From: UBA1081 sp964454355
Lineage (GTDB): Bacteria > Bacillota > Clostridia > Oscillospirales > Acutalibacteraceae
Assembly: GCA_964454355.1 (NCBI GenBank)
Contig: CAYVTA010000023.1
Span: 1-23,062 of the forward strand
Direction of reading: 5' to 3'
DNA: 23,062 nt
A program made the position numbers and the translations under genes. The notes beneath the pieces are model-generated. The model had not been told where the DNA came from, did no database searches, and saw only the letters and a program-made list of their open reading frames with translations. Shown piece by piece: positions 1 to 8,319 of this stretch. Positions within the stretch are counted from its first letter, which is position 1; each line of letters opens with the position of its first letter.

Positions 1-231
1 GTGTTCAGACTCATAAAATCAAAAAAGAATTGCCCGTATTCCTGCGAGCAGATTGCAGTAAAATTAGGTTGTGGATCTGATATGACCTGTAAAGTTAAAA
101 TTGCAATCGATGCTTTTTGTGAATTAGGTCTTTTAACAAGAGACGGAATATATCTTAACACGGTAGATAATGCCGCAAAAGTATCTTTAGGAACTTCTGT
201 GATACTTAATAAACTCGGATACAGCGAATAA
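1..231 (+). CDS. recJ: C-terminal end of probable single-stranded-DNA-specific exonuclease RecJ (cut by window edge)
   Basis: The reading frame is open from base 1 to a TAA at 229-231 and encodes only a carboxy-terminal stretch of about 76 residues. The GTG at base 1 is the first codon in view and is unlikely to be the true start. The segment reads as a small winged-helix-like tail with a Cys-Lys-Val-Lys-Ile-Ala-Ile-Asp-Ala-Phe-Cys-Glu-Leu-Gly-Leu core. That resembles the tail of clostridial RecJ proteins, which act in recombination and mismatch repair as 5'-3' single-strand exonucleases. The DHH catalytic core would lie upstream of the window. Position just before rel, with 14 bases between, fits the recJ-(apt)-rel-dtd order common in Firmicutes. 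The assignment rests on that context and a weak C-terminal resemblance, so another protein with a winged-helix tail is possible. Confidence 0.55.
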   Translation: MFRLIKSKKNCPYSCEQIAVKLGCGSDMTCKVKIAIDAFCELGLLTRDGIYLNTVDNAAKVSLGTSVILNKLGYSE

Positions 232-245
232 AGTAGGTGACATAT

Positions 246-2441
246 ATGAGTGAAAATGCCGTAAATACGGGAATTGAAATGTACAGAAAATTAAGAAGTA
301 AATTTACAGATGTTTTTACGCAAGAGAGTATTGCCGTAATTGATAAGGCATTTGCACTCGCAAATGAAGCTCACGGTGAGCAGAAAAGAAAATCAGGTGA
401 ACCGTATATCATACACCCTATTTCGGTTGCCGAAATCCTCTTCGTAGAGTTGGGTATGGATATGCCGTCTATTGCTGCCGCTATGCTTCATGATGTTGTT
501 GAAGATACAGATTACGAGCTTGAAGACATAAAAAAGCTTTTCGGTGATGAGATAGCTCTTCTTGTTGACGGAGTTACTAAAATTAATCGTATGCAAATCT
601 CAAGTAAAGAGGAACAACAGGCAGAAAACTTGAGAAAAATGCTTATGGCAATGTCTCAGGATATAAGAGTTATTATCATAAAGCTTGCGGACCGTGTTCA
701 TAATATCAGAACTCTTCAGTATGTTCCCGATGCTAAAAGACGAATGACAGCAAGAGAAACGCTTGAAATTTATGCTCCTATTGCCCATCGTTTAGGTATC
801 AGAGCTTTCAAGGAGGAGCTTGAGGATAAATCAATTGGCTTCCTCGACCCTGTTGCTTATCATGATATTGAAACAAAGCTTGAAGTTCAAAATTCCCAGA
901 GACTTGAATTTCTTGCAAATATAAAAGAAAAAATATCCGATCGTGTTCATGAAAGCATAAAAGACGCTAAAATTGACGGCAGAATCAAAAGTGTTCACGG
1001 CATATACAGAAAAATGTTCATCGGCGGTAAGAGCTTTGAACAGATATATGATATTTATGCCATCAGAATTATTGTTGATACTGTTGTAGACTGTTATAAT
1101 TGCCTCGGTATCGTTCACGATATGTTCAGATCTATTCCCGGTAGATTTAAAGACTATATATCAAATCCGAAGCCGAATATGTATCAGTCTCTTCACACCA
1201 CACTCATATGTCCTGAAGGTATCCCGTTTGAAGTTCAGATAAGAACTTGGGATATGCACAGAAATGCTGAATATGGTATCGCTGCTCATTGGAAATATAA
1301 AATGGGCAGAAGTGACCGTGACATAGATAATCGCCTTGTGTGGATCCGTGAAATGCTTGAAAGTCAGCAGGAATCAGGCAACGCAGGTGATATCGTTCAG
1401 GATATCAAGAGTGATCTTACTTCCGAAGAAGTTTTTGTTATCACACCAAAAGGAACCGTAATATGCCTTCCGATGGGGGCTACCGTTATTGACTTCGCTT
1501 ATGCAATTCATTCCGCTGTAGGACATAAAATGACAGGTGCAAAGGTTGACGGCAGAATAGTTCCTATTGATTACGAAGTAAAAACAGGTGAGATTGTTGA
1601 AATTCTTACTACCTCACAGCAGGGAAAGGGACCGAGCAGAGATTGGCTTAAAATTGTAAAAACAAGCGGTGCAAGAACAAAAATACGCTCATGGTTCAAG
1701 AAAGAAAAGCGAGACGAAAATATCGTTGCGGGTAAAAACGAATTTGAAAGAGAGCTTCGCAAAATCAATATCAGACTTAATGATGACCAGATGGAGCAGT
1801 TGCTTGAAGTTTTGAGCGAAAAACAGCATCAGAACAGCATTGATGACTTTTATGCTGCAATAGGATACGGCGGTATCAGCGTAACAAGATTGATAGGTCA
1901 GATTCGTGATGAGGTGTCCAAAATTCAGGCAGTCACTCAGCCTGTGCAAAATGAGATAAAGCTTACAAAGCCTAAACGTAGCGGCGGTGACGGTGTTATT
2001 GTTGAGGGAATTGATAATTGTCTTGTCAAGCTTGCAAAGTGTTGCAGTCCGATTCCCGGAGATGATATAATCGGATTTATTACAAGAGGACACGGCGTTT
2101 CCGTTCATAAACGTGATTGTCCCAATGTTCCGAAAAACACCGATTTGTCACCGGAACCTGATCGTTGGCTGAAAGTTTATTGGGAGGAAACCAATAATCA
2201 GGGCTTTAATGCAACTCTTGCAATTTCCTGTATGGACAGAATGTCTATGCTTGCAGACATATCTGTTGCTCTTGCAAATATGCACGTTATGATTCATAAC
2301 GTAAATACTCGTGATTCGAAAGACGGCACATTCCTTATATATATGACGATTACCGTAAATAATGCAGAGCATCTTAGAAGTATTGTTGCAAAGCTTATGA
2401 AAATTAACGGTGTTCTTGGTATTGAACGTTCAAATTCTTAA
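246..2441 (+). CDS. rel: Bifunctional (p)ppGpp synthetase/hydrolase (RelA/SpoT family)
   Basis: The product makes and degrades the stringent-response alarmone (p)ppGpp in the cytoplasm. At 731 residues it has the full family length. Domains in order: HD hydrolase (about 35-185, with the His-Asp pair at 82-83 in LHDVVEDT); nucleotidyltransferase synthetase (about 240-350, with VHGIYRKM near 248 and NMYQSLHTT near 311-319); TGS (about 395-455, beginning VFVITPKG); a conserved Cys-Cys region (CCSPIPGDD near 598); and a C-terminal ACT domain (about 650-728). The intact HD and synthetase motifs argue for a bifunctional Rel rather than a single-activity enzyme. I chose ATG 246 over the in-frame GTG at 237. 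The GTG lies inside the AGGTG ribosome binding site (235-239), which is well spaced for 246. Sits between recJ and a PspC gene, in the Firmicutes rel-dtd neighbourhood. Confidence 0.96.
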   Translation: MSENAVNTGIEMYRKLRSKFTDVFTQESIAVIDKAFALANEAHGEQKRKSGEPYIIHPISVAEILFVELGMDMPSIAAAMLHDVVEDTDYELEDIKKLFGDEIALLVDGVTKINRMQISSKEEQQAENLRKMLMAMSQDIRVIIIKLADRVHNIRTLQYVPDAKRRMTARETLEIYAPIAHRLGIRAFKEELEDKSIGFLDPVAYHDIETKLEVQNSQRLEFLANIKEKISDRVHESIKDAKIDGRIKSVHGIYRKMFIGGKSFEQIYDIYAIRIIVDTVVDCYNCLGIVHDMFRSIPGRFKDYISNPKPNMYQSLHTTLICPEGIPFEVQIRTWDMHRNAEYGIAAHWKYKMGRSDRDIDNRLVWIREMLESQQESGNAGDIVQDIKSDLTSEEVFVITPKGTVICLPMGATVIDFAYAIHSAVGHKMTGAKVDGRIVPIDYEVKTGEIVEILTTSQQGKGPSRDWLKIVKTSGARTKIRSWFKKEKRDENIVAGKNEFERELRKINIRLNDDQMEQLLEVLSEKQHQNSIDDFYAAIGYGGISVTRLIGQIRDEVSKIQAVTQPVQNEIKLTKPKRSGGDGVIVEGIDNCLVKLAKCCSPIPGDDIIGFITRGHGVSVHKRDCPNVPKNTDLSPEPDRWLKVYWEETNNQGFNATLAISCMDRMSMLADISVALANMHVMIHNVNTRDSKDGTFLIYMTITVNNAEHLRSIVAKLMKINGVLGIERSNS

Positions 2442-2455
2442 GGAGAAAAATACTA

Positions 2456-2689
2456 ATGGCAAATAAAAAGTTATATTTATCAGAAACAGATAAAAAAATT
2501 GCCGGCGTATGCGGCGGACTTGCAGAGTACTTCGGAATTGATGCATCTATAATCAGACTTGCTCTTGTTGTCTTCATTGCATTGGGTGGCTCAGGCCTTC
2601 TTCTTTATCTTATAGCATGGGCTGTTATTCCGAGAAGAAATCCTGCCGACGGTGATTATGTTGGTTATACAGACGGAGAAAACAAATGA
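2456..2689 (+). CDS. Small PspC-domain membrane protein
   Basis: A 77-residue protein that is almost entirely one PspC domain. It has a Lys-Leu-Tyr-Leu-Ser start, then KKIAGVCGGLAEYFGID (about 14-30) typical of the family, and a hydrophobic segment (about 34-58) ending in AWAVIPRR. PspC-domain proteins are inner-membrane proteins, linked in enterobacteria to the phage-shock envelope stress response. In Clostridia the stand-alone short forms have no established role. A good ribosome binding site (AAGGAGA, 2440-2446) precedes ATG 2456. Its TGA overlaps the ATG of dtd (ATGA at 2686-2689), so translation is probably coupled. No other phage-shock gene (pspA, pspF) is visible nearby, so an envelope-stress role is only inferred from the family. 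Confidence 0.85.
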   Translation: MANKKLYLSETDKKIAGVCGGLAEYFGIDASIIRLALVVFIALGGSGLLLYLIAWAVIPRRNPADGDYVGYTDGENK

Positions 2690-3147
2690 AAGCAGTAATT
2701 CAGCGAGTAAAATCTTCATCAGTTAAGGTTGACGGGGAGGTTGTAGGTTCAGTAGGACACGGATACCTTGTCCTTCTGGGCGTTATGGATGGTGACACAA
2801 AGGCTCATGCTCAAATGATGGCTAACAAAACCTCTGCTCTTCGTATTTTCTGTGATGAAGATGATAAAATGAATAAATCAATTCTTGATATAGATGGCGA
2901 GATACTTGTTGTATCCCAGTTTACATTGTGTGCTGATGTGAAAAAAGGTAACAGGCCATCCTTTACTCCTTCGGCTCCGCCGGATGAGGCAAATGAACTG
3001 TATGAGTACTATATGGAATGTCTTAAGAAAAACGGAGTAAGAAAGGTTGAACACGGCATTTTTGGAGCAGAAATGGAAGTTTCTATTGTTAACGACGGAC
3101 CTGTTACCATTCTTTACGATACTGATATTTGGCACGTTAAAGCATAG
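2686..3147 (+). CDS. dtd: D-aminoacyl-tRNA deacylase
   Basis: Removes D-amino acids (and glycine wrongly attached to tRNA-Ala) from tRNAs, protecting translation in the cytoplasm. The 153-residue length is normal for the family. The active-site signatures are intact: SQFTL at 77-81 (containing the conserved threonine), the GNRPSF stretch at 88-93, and the Gly-Pro motif in NDGPVT at 136-141, which forms the chirality-checking loop. The ATG overlaps the stop of the PspC gene. A rel-dtd pairing is widespread in Firmicutes. Nothing is unusual in the sequence. Confidence 0.96.
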   Translation: MKAVIQRVKSSSVKVDGEVVGSVGHGYLVLLGVMDGDTKAHAQMMANKTSALRIFCDEDDKMNKSILDIDGEILVVSQFTLCADVKKGNRPSFTPSAPPDEANELYEYYMECLKKNGVRKVEHGIFGAEMEVSIVNDGPVTILYDTDIWHVKA

Positions 3148-3155
3148 GTGAATTT

Positions 3156-3782
3156 ATGATAAAAGCTTTTGTTGCAGGTCCCGTATCTGCTAATTGTTAT
3201 ATTTTAAAAGATGATGCTACAGGCGACACTGCAGTTGTTGACTGCGGTGAATGTACAAAAGAGATTCAAAATGCATTAAAAGGGGAGAATGTTAAATACA
3301 TTCTTCTCACTCACGGGCATTTTGACCACATAAACGGCGTGTATGAGTTGAAAAAGCTTTTTCCCAAAGCAAAAATTGCAATTCATTCTCTTGATGCAGA
3401 TTGTCTCAGTGATGATTGTTTAAGCCGTGGCAGCGACTTCGGTATTTTCTGTAATGAAAAATGTAATGCGGATATTCTGCTTTATGATAATGATACGCTG
3501 CCTTTTGGAGAGTCGGAAATCAAAGTTATTCATACCCCCGGTCACACTCAGGGCGGTGCTACATATGTTTATCAGAACAATTTGTTCACAGGTGATACGT
3601 TGTTTTACCGCAGTGTCGGAAGAACAGATTTCCCCGGCGGCAGCTTTCCGGTGCTTCACGCCTCTGTAACAAGGCTTTTTTCTCTTGAAGGAGATTATAA
3701 AATTTATCCCGGTCACGATAAAACCAGTACGCTGGAATTAGAACGCAAGCTCAATCCTTATATTAGATGGAGAAAGAAATGA
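3156..3782 (+). CDS. MBL-fold metallo-hydrolase (glyoxalase II-like)
   Basis: A 208-residue metallo-beta-lactamase-fold hydrolase of the YcbL/glyoxalase II-like group. The zinc-binding signature LTHGHFDHINGV sits near residues 50-61. Further ligands are visible in HTPGHTQGG (about 126-134), FTGDTLF (about 145-151) and a late YPGHDKT (about 187-193). These small family members hydrolyse thioesters such as S-lactoylglutathione in some species, but the true substrate in Clostridia is unknown. It starts 8 bases after dtd with a TAGGTG ribosome binding site and overlaps hemZ at its end. A dtd-MBL-hemZ order recurs in Clostridia. The fold call is safe; the substrate is not known. Confidence 0.9.
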   Translation: MIKAFVAGPVSANCYILKDDATGDTAVVDCGECTKEIQNALKGENVKYILLTHGHFDHINGVYELKKLFPKAKIAIHSLDADCLSDDCLSRGSDFGIFCNEKCNADILLYDNDTLPFGESEIKVIHTPGHTQGGATYVYQNNLFTGDTLFYRSVGRTDFPGGSFPVLHASVTRLFSLEGDYKIYPGHDKTSTLELERKLNPYIRWRKK

Positions 3783-5233
3783 CACTCTCTGTTATTAATC
3801 ATACATTCAGGTATGAAACTGAAAACGTAGTAAGAATATTTTTTCCTGTTGATAAAATTGCAATAATTGATACACTGCCCGACCCTTCTTTTGATTACAT
3901 TATAACCGAAAGAAAAGAAACGGACGGCGGTGTTGTTTTTTGCTGTTCTGTTTGTATAGTAGGAAAAGAAAGTCATGCAGAGCGTATTGCAGAGATGAAT
4001 TGCGATGAGGAACTTTTGCTTGCACAATTGCTATTTAATGTGCTTGTAGATTTTACAGGTTACAAACCCTCATGGGGCGTGCTGACGGGAGTAAGACCCT
4101 CCAAGTTGATGAGGAGCTTGATTGCTTCCGGCTCAGAGGATAAAGCGATAGATCATTTTAAAACAAATTTGTATGTTTCCGATTCAAAAACAAATCTTGC
4201 TCTTTCTGTTGCAAGAGCTGAGGATAAAATAATCTCACTTTCGCAGACAAATTCATATTCGTTGTATGTTTCAATCCCATTTTGCCCTACAAGATGCAGT
4301 TATTGTTCCTTTGTGTCCCACTCTGTTGCACAGGCAAAAAAGTTAATTCCCGATTATGTCAGGCTTTTATGTGAAGAGCTTAAACAGACAGCAGAGATTG
4401 CAGATGCATTGGGACTAAAGCTTGAAACCATCTATTTTGGCGGCGGTACTCCAACTTCATTGGGGGAAGCTGAGCTTAAGGCTGTGACAGATGCAGTAAT
4501 GAATAATTTTGATATTTCAATGGTGCGTGAATATACCGTTGAAGCAGGAAGACCTGATACTCTCAATGATGAAAAGCTTAAAATAATGAAAAATGCAGGT
4601 GTAAGCAGAATAAGTATCAACCCGCAGACCTTTAACGGTGATGTTCTTCGTGCAATCGGAAGAAATCATACTCCCGACATGACCGAGCAGGCTTTTTTTC
4701 AGGCAAGAAAAGCGGGATTTGATAATATCAACATGGATTTTATTGCTTCACTTCCTACGGATACATATGAGAGCTTCTGTTTGAGTATAGATAAGGCAGT
4801 CGCTCTTTCCCCTGAAAATATTACGGTTCATACACTCGCTCTCAAACGTGCCGCAACTCTGGTAACAGGCGGAGAAACGTCTTCGGTGGCAGGCGATACA
4901 GATAAAATGCTGGCTTATTCTTCCAAACAGCTTCTTGCAAACGGATATTTCCCGTATTATATGTACAGACAGAGTAAATCTGTAGGAAATAATGAAAATG
5001 TGGGCTGGAGCAGGAATGATAAGGAATGTTTGTACAATATATATATGATGGAAGAGGTACATACGGTTCTTGCTACAGGCGGCGGTGCAGTTACAAAGCT
5101 GAAATCTCCATTTGAAAACAGACTTGAAAGAATTTTCAATTTTAAATATCCATATGAATATATTAACCGATTTGATGAACTGATTGCTCGCAAAGAGCGA
5201 ATAAGTGAATTTTACAAAGAACTTGGAATGTAA
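3779..5233 (+). CDS. hemZ: HemZ-type radical SAM protein (coproporphyrinogen dehydrogenase-like)
   Basis: A radical S-adenosylmethionine enzyme of 484 residues. It carries the iron-sulfur cluster motif Cys-x3-Cys-x2-Cys at Cys169, Cys173 and Cys176 (FCPTRCSYCSF). An FGGGTPTSL glycine-rich motif follows near residue 220, typical of the HemN/HemZ group. A HemZ-specific N-terminal region of about 160 residues precedes the radical SAM core. B. subtilis HemZ is regarded as an oxygen-independent coproporphyrinogen oxidase, but many Clostridia carry hemZ without other haem genes, so the substrate here is open. I prefer ATG 3779 to the in-frame ATG 3767: it forms an ATGA overlap with the preceding stop and has GGAG at 3769-3772 at proper spacing. 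No haem pathway gene is visible in this window. Confidence 0.88.
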   Translation: MTLSVINHTFRYETENVVRIFFPVDKIAIIDTLPDPSFDYIITERKETDGGVVFCCSVCIVGKESHAERIAEMNCDEELLLAQLLFNVLVDFTGYKPSWGVLTGVRPSKLMRSLIASGSEDKAIDHFKTNLYVSDSKTNLALSVARAEDKIISLSQTNSYSLYVSIPFCPTRCSYCSFVSHSVAQAKKLIPDYVRLLCEELKQTAEIADALGLKLETIYFGGGTPTSLGEAELKAVTDAVMNNFDISMVREYTVEAGRPDTLNDEKLKIMKNAGVSRISINPQTFNGDVLRAIGRNHTPDMTEQAFFQARKAGFDNINMDFIASLPTDTYESFCLSIDKAVALSPENITVHTLALKRAATLVTGGETSSVAGDTDKMLAYSSKQLLANGYFPYYMYRQSKSVGNNENVGWSRNDKECLYNIYMMEEVHTVLATGGGAVTKLKSPFENRLERIFNFKYPYEYINRFDELIARKERISEFYKELGM

Positions 5234-5268
5234 TTCTTTAATTTTTCCCGAAAGGAACGGTCAGATAA

Positions 5269-7041
5269 ATGGGCGGACGAAAAAAACAGTCTTTGCTAAA
5301 CGGGGCGTTGGTGCTGGTTGTTGCAACTGCATTTGTTGAGATAGTAGGACTTCTTTACAAAATCCCTCTTACGGAGCTTATCGGCACTGTAGGCAGAGGT
5401 TACACAGGTACGGCTTATAATATTTATATCCCAATCCATAATATTGCGTTGGCAGGTTTGCCTGTTGCAATATCAAAGCTTGTATCACAAAGTGTTGCAC
5501 AGGGACACTATAATGATGTAAAGAAAATATTTAAAACAGCGTTCAGACTGTTCTGTGCGGCAGGTTTTATCGGAATGGTTGTTCTGCTTCTGCTTGCATA
5601 TCCTTACGCAAAATCAATGGATAATATGGCTTCGCTTCCCTCTATTGTCATGATTGCACCTGCAGTTTTTATATGCTGTATAATGTCTACTTACCGAGGA
5701 TACTATTCAGGATTGAGGAATCAGACCCCCACTGCAATTTCTCAGATGTGTGAGGTTCTTGGTAAGCTTGTTTTCGGCTTGGGACTTGCATATATTGTTC
5801 AGCGATACGGCATAAGCTGTTTTGAACAGGGCTTGCCTGTGTATGGTATAGAGTGTTCAACTATGGATGAGGCAATTCTTGCTCTTTCTCCATATGCTGC
5901 GGCTGCATCGATTTTCGGCGTAACCATGGGTGCAGGATGTTCACTTGTTTTCCTTATACTTCGTCATAAAATTGTAGGCGATATGATTACCAAAGAAGAG
6001 CTTGAAGCGGCACCTGAGGCTAAAACAGGTAAAGAAATTGCAAAAATGCTCAGTGCAATTGCAATCCCCGTAGTTATAAGCACTCTTGTTATGAATATAA
6101 CAAATCTTATCGATTCGTGGTCAATTCAGGCTCGTTTGCAGTCTGCCATCAATGACGGACTTTTGACCATTGAAAACATGTATTCCTCTGCTCTTGCTCT
6201 CGCTGGCAAAATGAGCAATGTTCAGCTCAAGTCCTATATTTACGGTGCATATGAAATAGCATTGGATTTCAGAAATCTTATTCCTACCATCACAACTACG
6301 CTGGGAAGCAGTGCAATTCCTATCCTTTCGGAAGCTTGGACTGTTAAGAATAAGCTGATGCTTCGTTCGTCCATAGAATCTGTTGTAAGAGTTACAATGC
6401 TTATTTCGCTTCCTGCCGGTATGGGAATGGCAATTCTTTCCGAAGAGCTTTTACGGCTCGTTTACGGCTCTTCAAGCAGCATAAGCATCTCAGCACGTGT
6501 AATGGCTATATATGGCTGTTTTACCTTCATTATGGCAATTTCACAGCCTCTTATAAATATGCTTCAGGCTATCGGCAGAGTTGATATTACAATGAAATCT
6601 GTTTCGATTGCGGCTGTCGTCAAAGTTATTGTTAATTTTATTCTTGTAGGTATTCCTTCTGTTAATATCAACGGAGCAATAATCGGCACCTTCTGTTTCT
6701 ACCTTATTGTTGTAAGTGTAAACTTTACTGCCCTTGTCAGAGAGACCGGAGTTAAGTTTGATTATAAATCCGTTTTTATAAAGCCGCTGTTTTGTGCAGT
6801 ACTTTGTGCCGCCGGTGCATGGGCATTCACTGGCCTTTCAAAGCATTTCTTACCTGATTTTGAGCTTAATTCAAGAGTTTGCACATCAACAGTTTCTGCA
6901 CTTATTGGTGTTGTCGGTGCTGTTATTGTGTATGTTTTGGCTCTGCTTTTCTCAAAATCAATCGTTGCAGAAGATGTAAAAATGCTTCCAAAGGGAGAAA
7001 AAATTTGTAAAATACTTGAAAAATATAATTTTATAGGTTAA
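5269..7041 (+). CDS. spoVB: SpoVB/MurJ-like polysaccharide (lipid II-type) flippase
   Basis: A 590-residue polytopic membrane protein of the MOP superfamily (MATE/MurJ-like). It opens with a short cytoplasmic Gly-Gly-Arg-Lys-Lys and then about 14 hydrophobic segments. The N-terminal motif VEIVGLLYKIPLTELIG, with the following Gly-x-Gly-Tyr and Ala-Leu-Ala-Gly-Leu-Pro-Val-Ala-Ile-Ser-Lys, is typical of SpoVB/YabM proteins. SpoVB is needed for spore cortex formation in Bacillus and probably flips lipid-linked peptidoglycan precursors. The gene lies just upstream of mazG and HU, as in the spoVB-yabN(mazG)-yabO neighbourhood of Bacillus. AAAGGA lies about 11 bases before ATG 5269, slightly long spacing. 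A vegetative flippase role for the same family cannot be excluded. Confidence 0.87.
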   Translation: MGGRKKQSLLNGALVLVVATAFVEIVGLLYKIPLTELIGTVGRGYTGTAYNIYIPIHNIALAGLPVAISKLVSQSVAQGHYNDVKKIFKTAFRLFCAAGFIGMVVLLLLAYPYAKSMDNMASLPSIVMIAPAVFICCIMSTYRGYYSGLRNQTPTAISQMCEVLGKLVFGLGLAYIVQRYGISCFEQGLPVYGIECSTMDEAILALSPYAAAASIFGVTMGAGCSLVFLILRHKIVGDMITKEELEAAPEAKTGKEIAKMLSAIAIPVVISTLVMNITNLIDSWSIQARLQSAINDGLLTIENMYSSALALAGKMSNVQLKSYIYGAYEIALDFRNLIPTITTTLGSSAIPILSEAWTVKNKLMLRSSIESVVRVTMLISLPAGMGMAILSEELLRLVYGSSSSISISARVMAIYGCFTFIMAISQPLINMLQAIGRVDITMKSVSIAAVVKVIVNFILVGIPSVNINGAIIGTFCFYLIVVSVNFTALVRETGVKFDYKSVFIKPLFCAVLCAAGAWAFTGLSKHFLPDFELNSRVCTSTVSALIGVVGAVIVYVLALLFSKSIVAEDVKMLPKGEKICKILEKYNFIG

Positions 7042-7081
7042 AATGTTATTTATGACTTAAAAAAGTAAGGAAATTTTTAAA

Positions 7082-7807
7082 ATGAGTGTTGACTATACCT
7101 TTAAAGATAAGTATAATATATATGATTTGCTTGATATAATGAAAATTCTGCGTGCTCCGGGTGGTTGCCCTTGGGATGCTGAACAGAATCATGAATCCAT
7201 CAAGAAGAATTTTATTGAGGAAACTTATGAGGTTATAGAGGCTATCAATAAGTGTGATAAAGATCTTTTACAGGAAGAACTCGGTGATGTTCTTTTGCAG
7301 GTCGTTTTTCATTCTCAGATGGAGCAGGAAAAAGGCACATTTAATTTTGATGATGTAGCTGACGGTATCTGTAAAAAACTTATTATTCGCCATCCTCATG
7401 TTTTCGGTAACATTGATGTTAATAATACTGATGAAGTGCTTTCCAATTGGGATGCAATTAAACGCAGTACAAAACACCAAAAGTCAACGACCGAGGCAAT
7501 GCAGTCTGTTCCCAGAGAGCTTCCTGCTCTTATGAGGAGTGAAAAGCTTCAGTCCAAAGCTGCAAAATCAGGTGCAGAGCTTAATGTCGATCCTGTTGAA
7601 TATGTTAAGTCAAAAGCTGATGCCCTTGCTTCCTGCGTGACGGAAGAGGCGATAGGAGAGCTGTTGTTTGGTGCAGTCGCTCTTGCAAGAAAGAATAAGT
7701 TAGATCCTGAAGAAGCTCTTACAAAAGTGACAGATAGATTTCTTAGTGCTTTTGCTTCATATGAGACTCTTTCACAGGATGAAAAGGACAAGACAGAGCT
7801 TTATTAA
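7082..7807 (+). CDS. mazG: Nucleoside triphosphate pyrophosphohydrolase MazG
   Basis: Hydrolyses nucleoside triphosphates to monophosphates and pyrophosphate in the cytoplasm, clearing aberrant or excess NTPs and, in E. coli, modulating (p)ppGpp levels. At 241 residues it has two tandem MazG domains. The first (about 15-110) shows CPWDAEQNHES, then EETYEVIEAI and LQEELGDVLLQVVFHSQM, which carry the Glu/Asp residues that bind magnesium. The second (about 130-235) is more divergent. It starts 40 bases after spoVB with AAGGA upstream, and HU follows after 61 bases. Functional proximity to rel in the same cluster is suggestive only. Confidence 0.93.
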   Translation: MSVDYTFKDKYNIYDLLDIMKILRAPGGCPWDAEQNHESIKKNFIEETYEVIEAINKCDKDLLQEELGDVLLQVVFHSQMEQEKGTFNFDDVADGICKKLIIRHPHVFGNIDVNNTDEVLSNWDAIKRSTKHQKSTTEAMQSVPRELPALMRSEKLQSKAAKSGAELNVDPVEYVKSKADALASCVTEEAIGELLFGAVALARKNKLDPEEALTKVTDRFLSAFASYETLSQDEKDKTELY

Positions 7808-7823
7808 TTTCAGCAACCAAATA

Positions 7824-7832
7824 TGTTAATAT
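7824..7832 (+). promoter_or_regulatory. Weak candidate extended -10 promoter for the HU gene
   Basis: TG-T-TAATAT at 7824-7832 resembles an extended -10 box, but the -35 position (TTAATT, 7804-7809) is poor. It lies within a small inverted repeat CCAAAT (7817-7822) / ATTTGG (7835-7840). HU genes are usually strongly expressed, so a separate promoter is plausible. The sequence support is thin. Confidence 0.3.
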
Positions 7833-7868
7833 AGATTTGGAAGAAAAGATTAAAGGAGGAAAAAATCA

Positions 7869-8144
7869 ATGAAAAAGACAGAACTCGTTGCAGCAGTTGC
7901 TTCAAAGGCAGAGCTTTCAAAGAAAGATGCAGAAGCAGCAGTTAATGCAGTAGTAGCAGCAGTTTCAGAGGCTCTTGCTAATGGTGAATCCGTTCAGCTT
8001 GTAGGTTTCGGTACATTTGAGGTTCGTGAGCGTTCAGAGAAGGTTTGCCGTAACCCCAGAACAGGTGAAACAATGACAGTTGCAGCTACAAAGGTTCCTG
8101 CTTTCAAGGCAGGCAAGGCTCTTAAAGACACAGTAGCAAAATAA
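7869..8144 (+). CDS. hup: HU family DNA-binding protein
   Basis: A 91-residue nucleoid-associated protein that binds and bends DNA as a dimer with little sequence specificity. It begins MKKTELVAAVASKAELSKKD and has the conserved VGFGTFEVRERSEKVCRNPRTGE arm region (about 47-70). The DNA-intercalating proline lies in RNPRTGE, and the tail is VPAFKAGKALKD. A strong AAAGGAGG ribosome binding site (7853-7860) and a codon choice rich in GCA/GTT suggest high expression. It is followed by a clear rho-independent terminator, which closes the housekeeping block. HU after mazG matches the order seen near spoVB in other Firmicutes. Confidence 0.97.
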   Translation: MKKTELVAAVASKAELSKKDAEAAVNAVVAAVSEALANGESVQLVGFGTFEVRERSEKVCRNPRTGETMTVAATKVPAFKAGKALKDTVAK

Positions 8145-8163
8145 TAATCACATAGCGATAGGG

Positions 8164-8193
8164 AAAGAACCGTTTTATTTCGGTTCTTTTTTT
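8164..8193 (+). terminator. Rho-independent terminator after the HU gene
   Basis: Perfect 9-bp stem AAAGAACCG (8164-8172) / CGGTTCTTT (8181-8189), an 8-base loop, and a run of seven T residues (8187-8193). It lies 20 bases past the HU stop codon. Confidence 0.93.
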
Positions 8194-8197
8194 ATTA

Positions 8198-8226
8198 TTG
8201 CAATTATATTGCAAATAAGATATAAT
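8198..8226 (+). promoter_or_regulatory. Sigma-A type promoter for the esterase/GH110 operon
   Basis: TTGCAA (8198-8203, 4 of 6 matches to the -35 consensus) and a perfect TATAAT (8221-8226) are separated by 17 bases. The expected transcript start near 8233 leaves an untranslated leader of about 87 bases that contains the hairpin at 8243-8287. No CcpA-type operator was seen by eye. Confidence 0.7.
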
Positions 8227-8242
8227 AATCTCAAAAATATCG

Positions 8243-8287
8243 AATCATTCCTGTTTTGTGCATCACATCTTGCAGTGATGGAATGAT
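8243..8287 (+). promoter_or_regulatory. Nested inverted repeat in the 5' leader of the esterase gene
   Basis: Two nested arms are visible: an outer ATCATTCC (8243-8250) / GGAATGAT (8280-8287) and an inner CATCAC (8261-8266) / GTGATG (8275-8280) with an 8-base loop. One G (8280) is shared by both stems, so one pair must give way. The structure lies between the predicted start site and the ribosome binding site. No T run follows, so it is not a standard terminator. It could be a protein-binding operator, an mRNA stability hairpin or a cis-regulatory RNA. Confidence 0.45.
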
Positions 8288-8319
8288 AATCAAAATTTTT
8301 TTGATAAAGAGGTAAATTT

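Noticed and set aside
1..3. GTG at the first base as a gene start
   Set aside because: The frame is open to the window edge, there is no ribosome binding site in view, and the product looks like the tail of a larger protein.
1689..2108. Open frame of 139 codons on the - strand inside rel
   Set aside because: It lies antisense to conserved Rel domains, has no ribosome binding site and no recognisable protein features. It is a shadow of the real gene, like the other long antisense frames across the window.
7817..7840. CCAAAT/ATTTGG inverted repeat before HU as an operator
   Set aside because: Only 6 bp per arm in AT-rich DNA, easily expected by chance, and not convincingly placed against a clear promoter.
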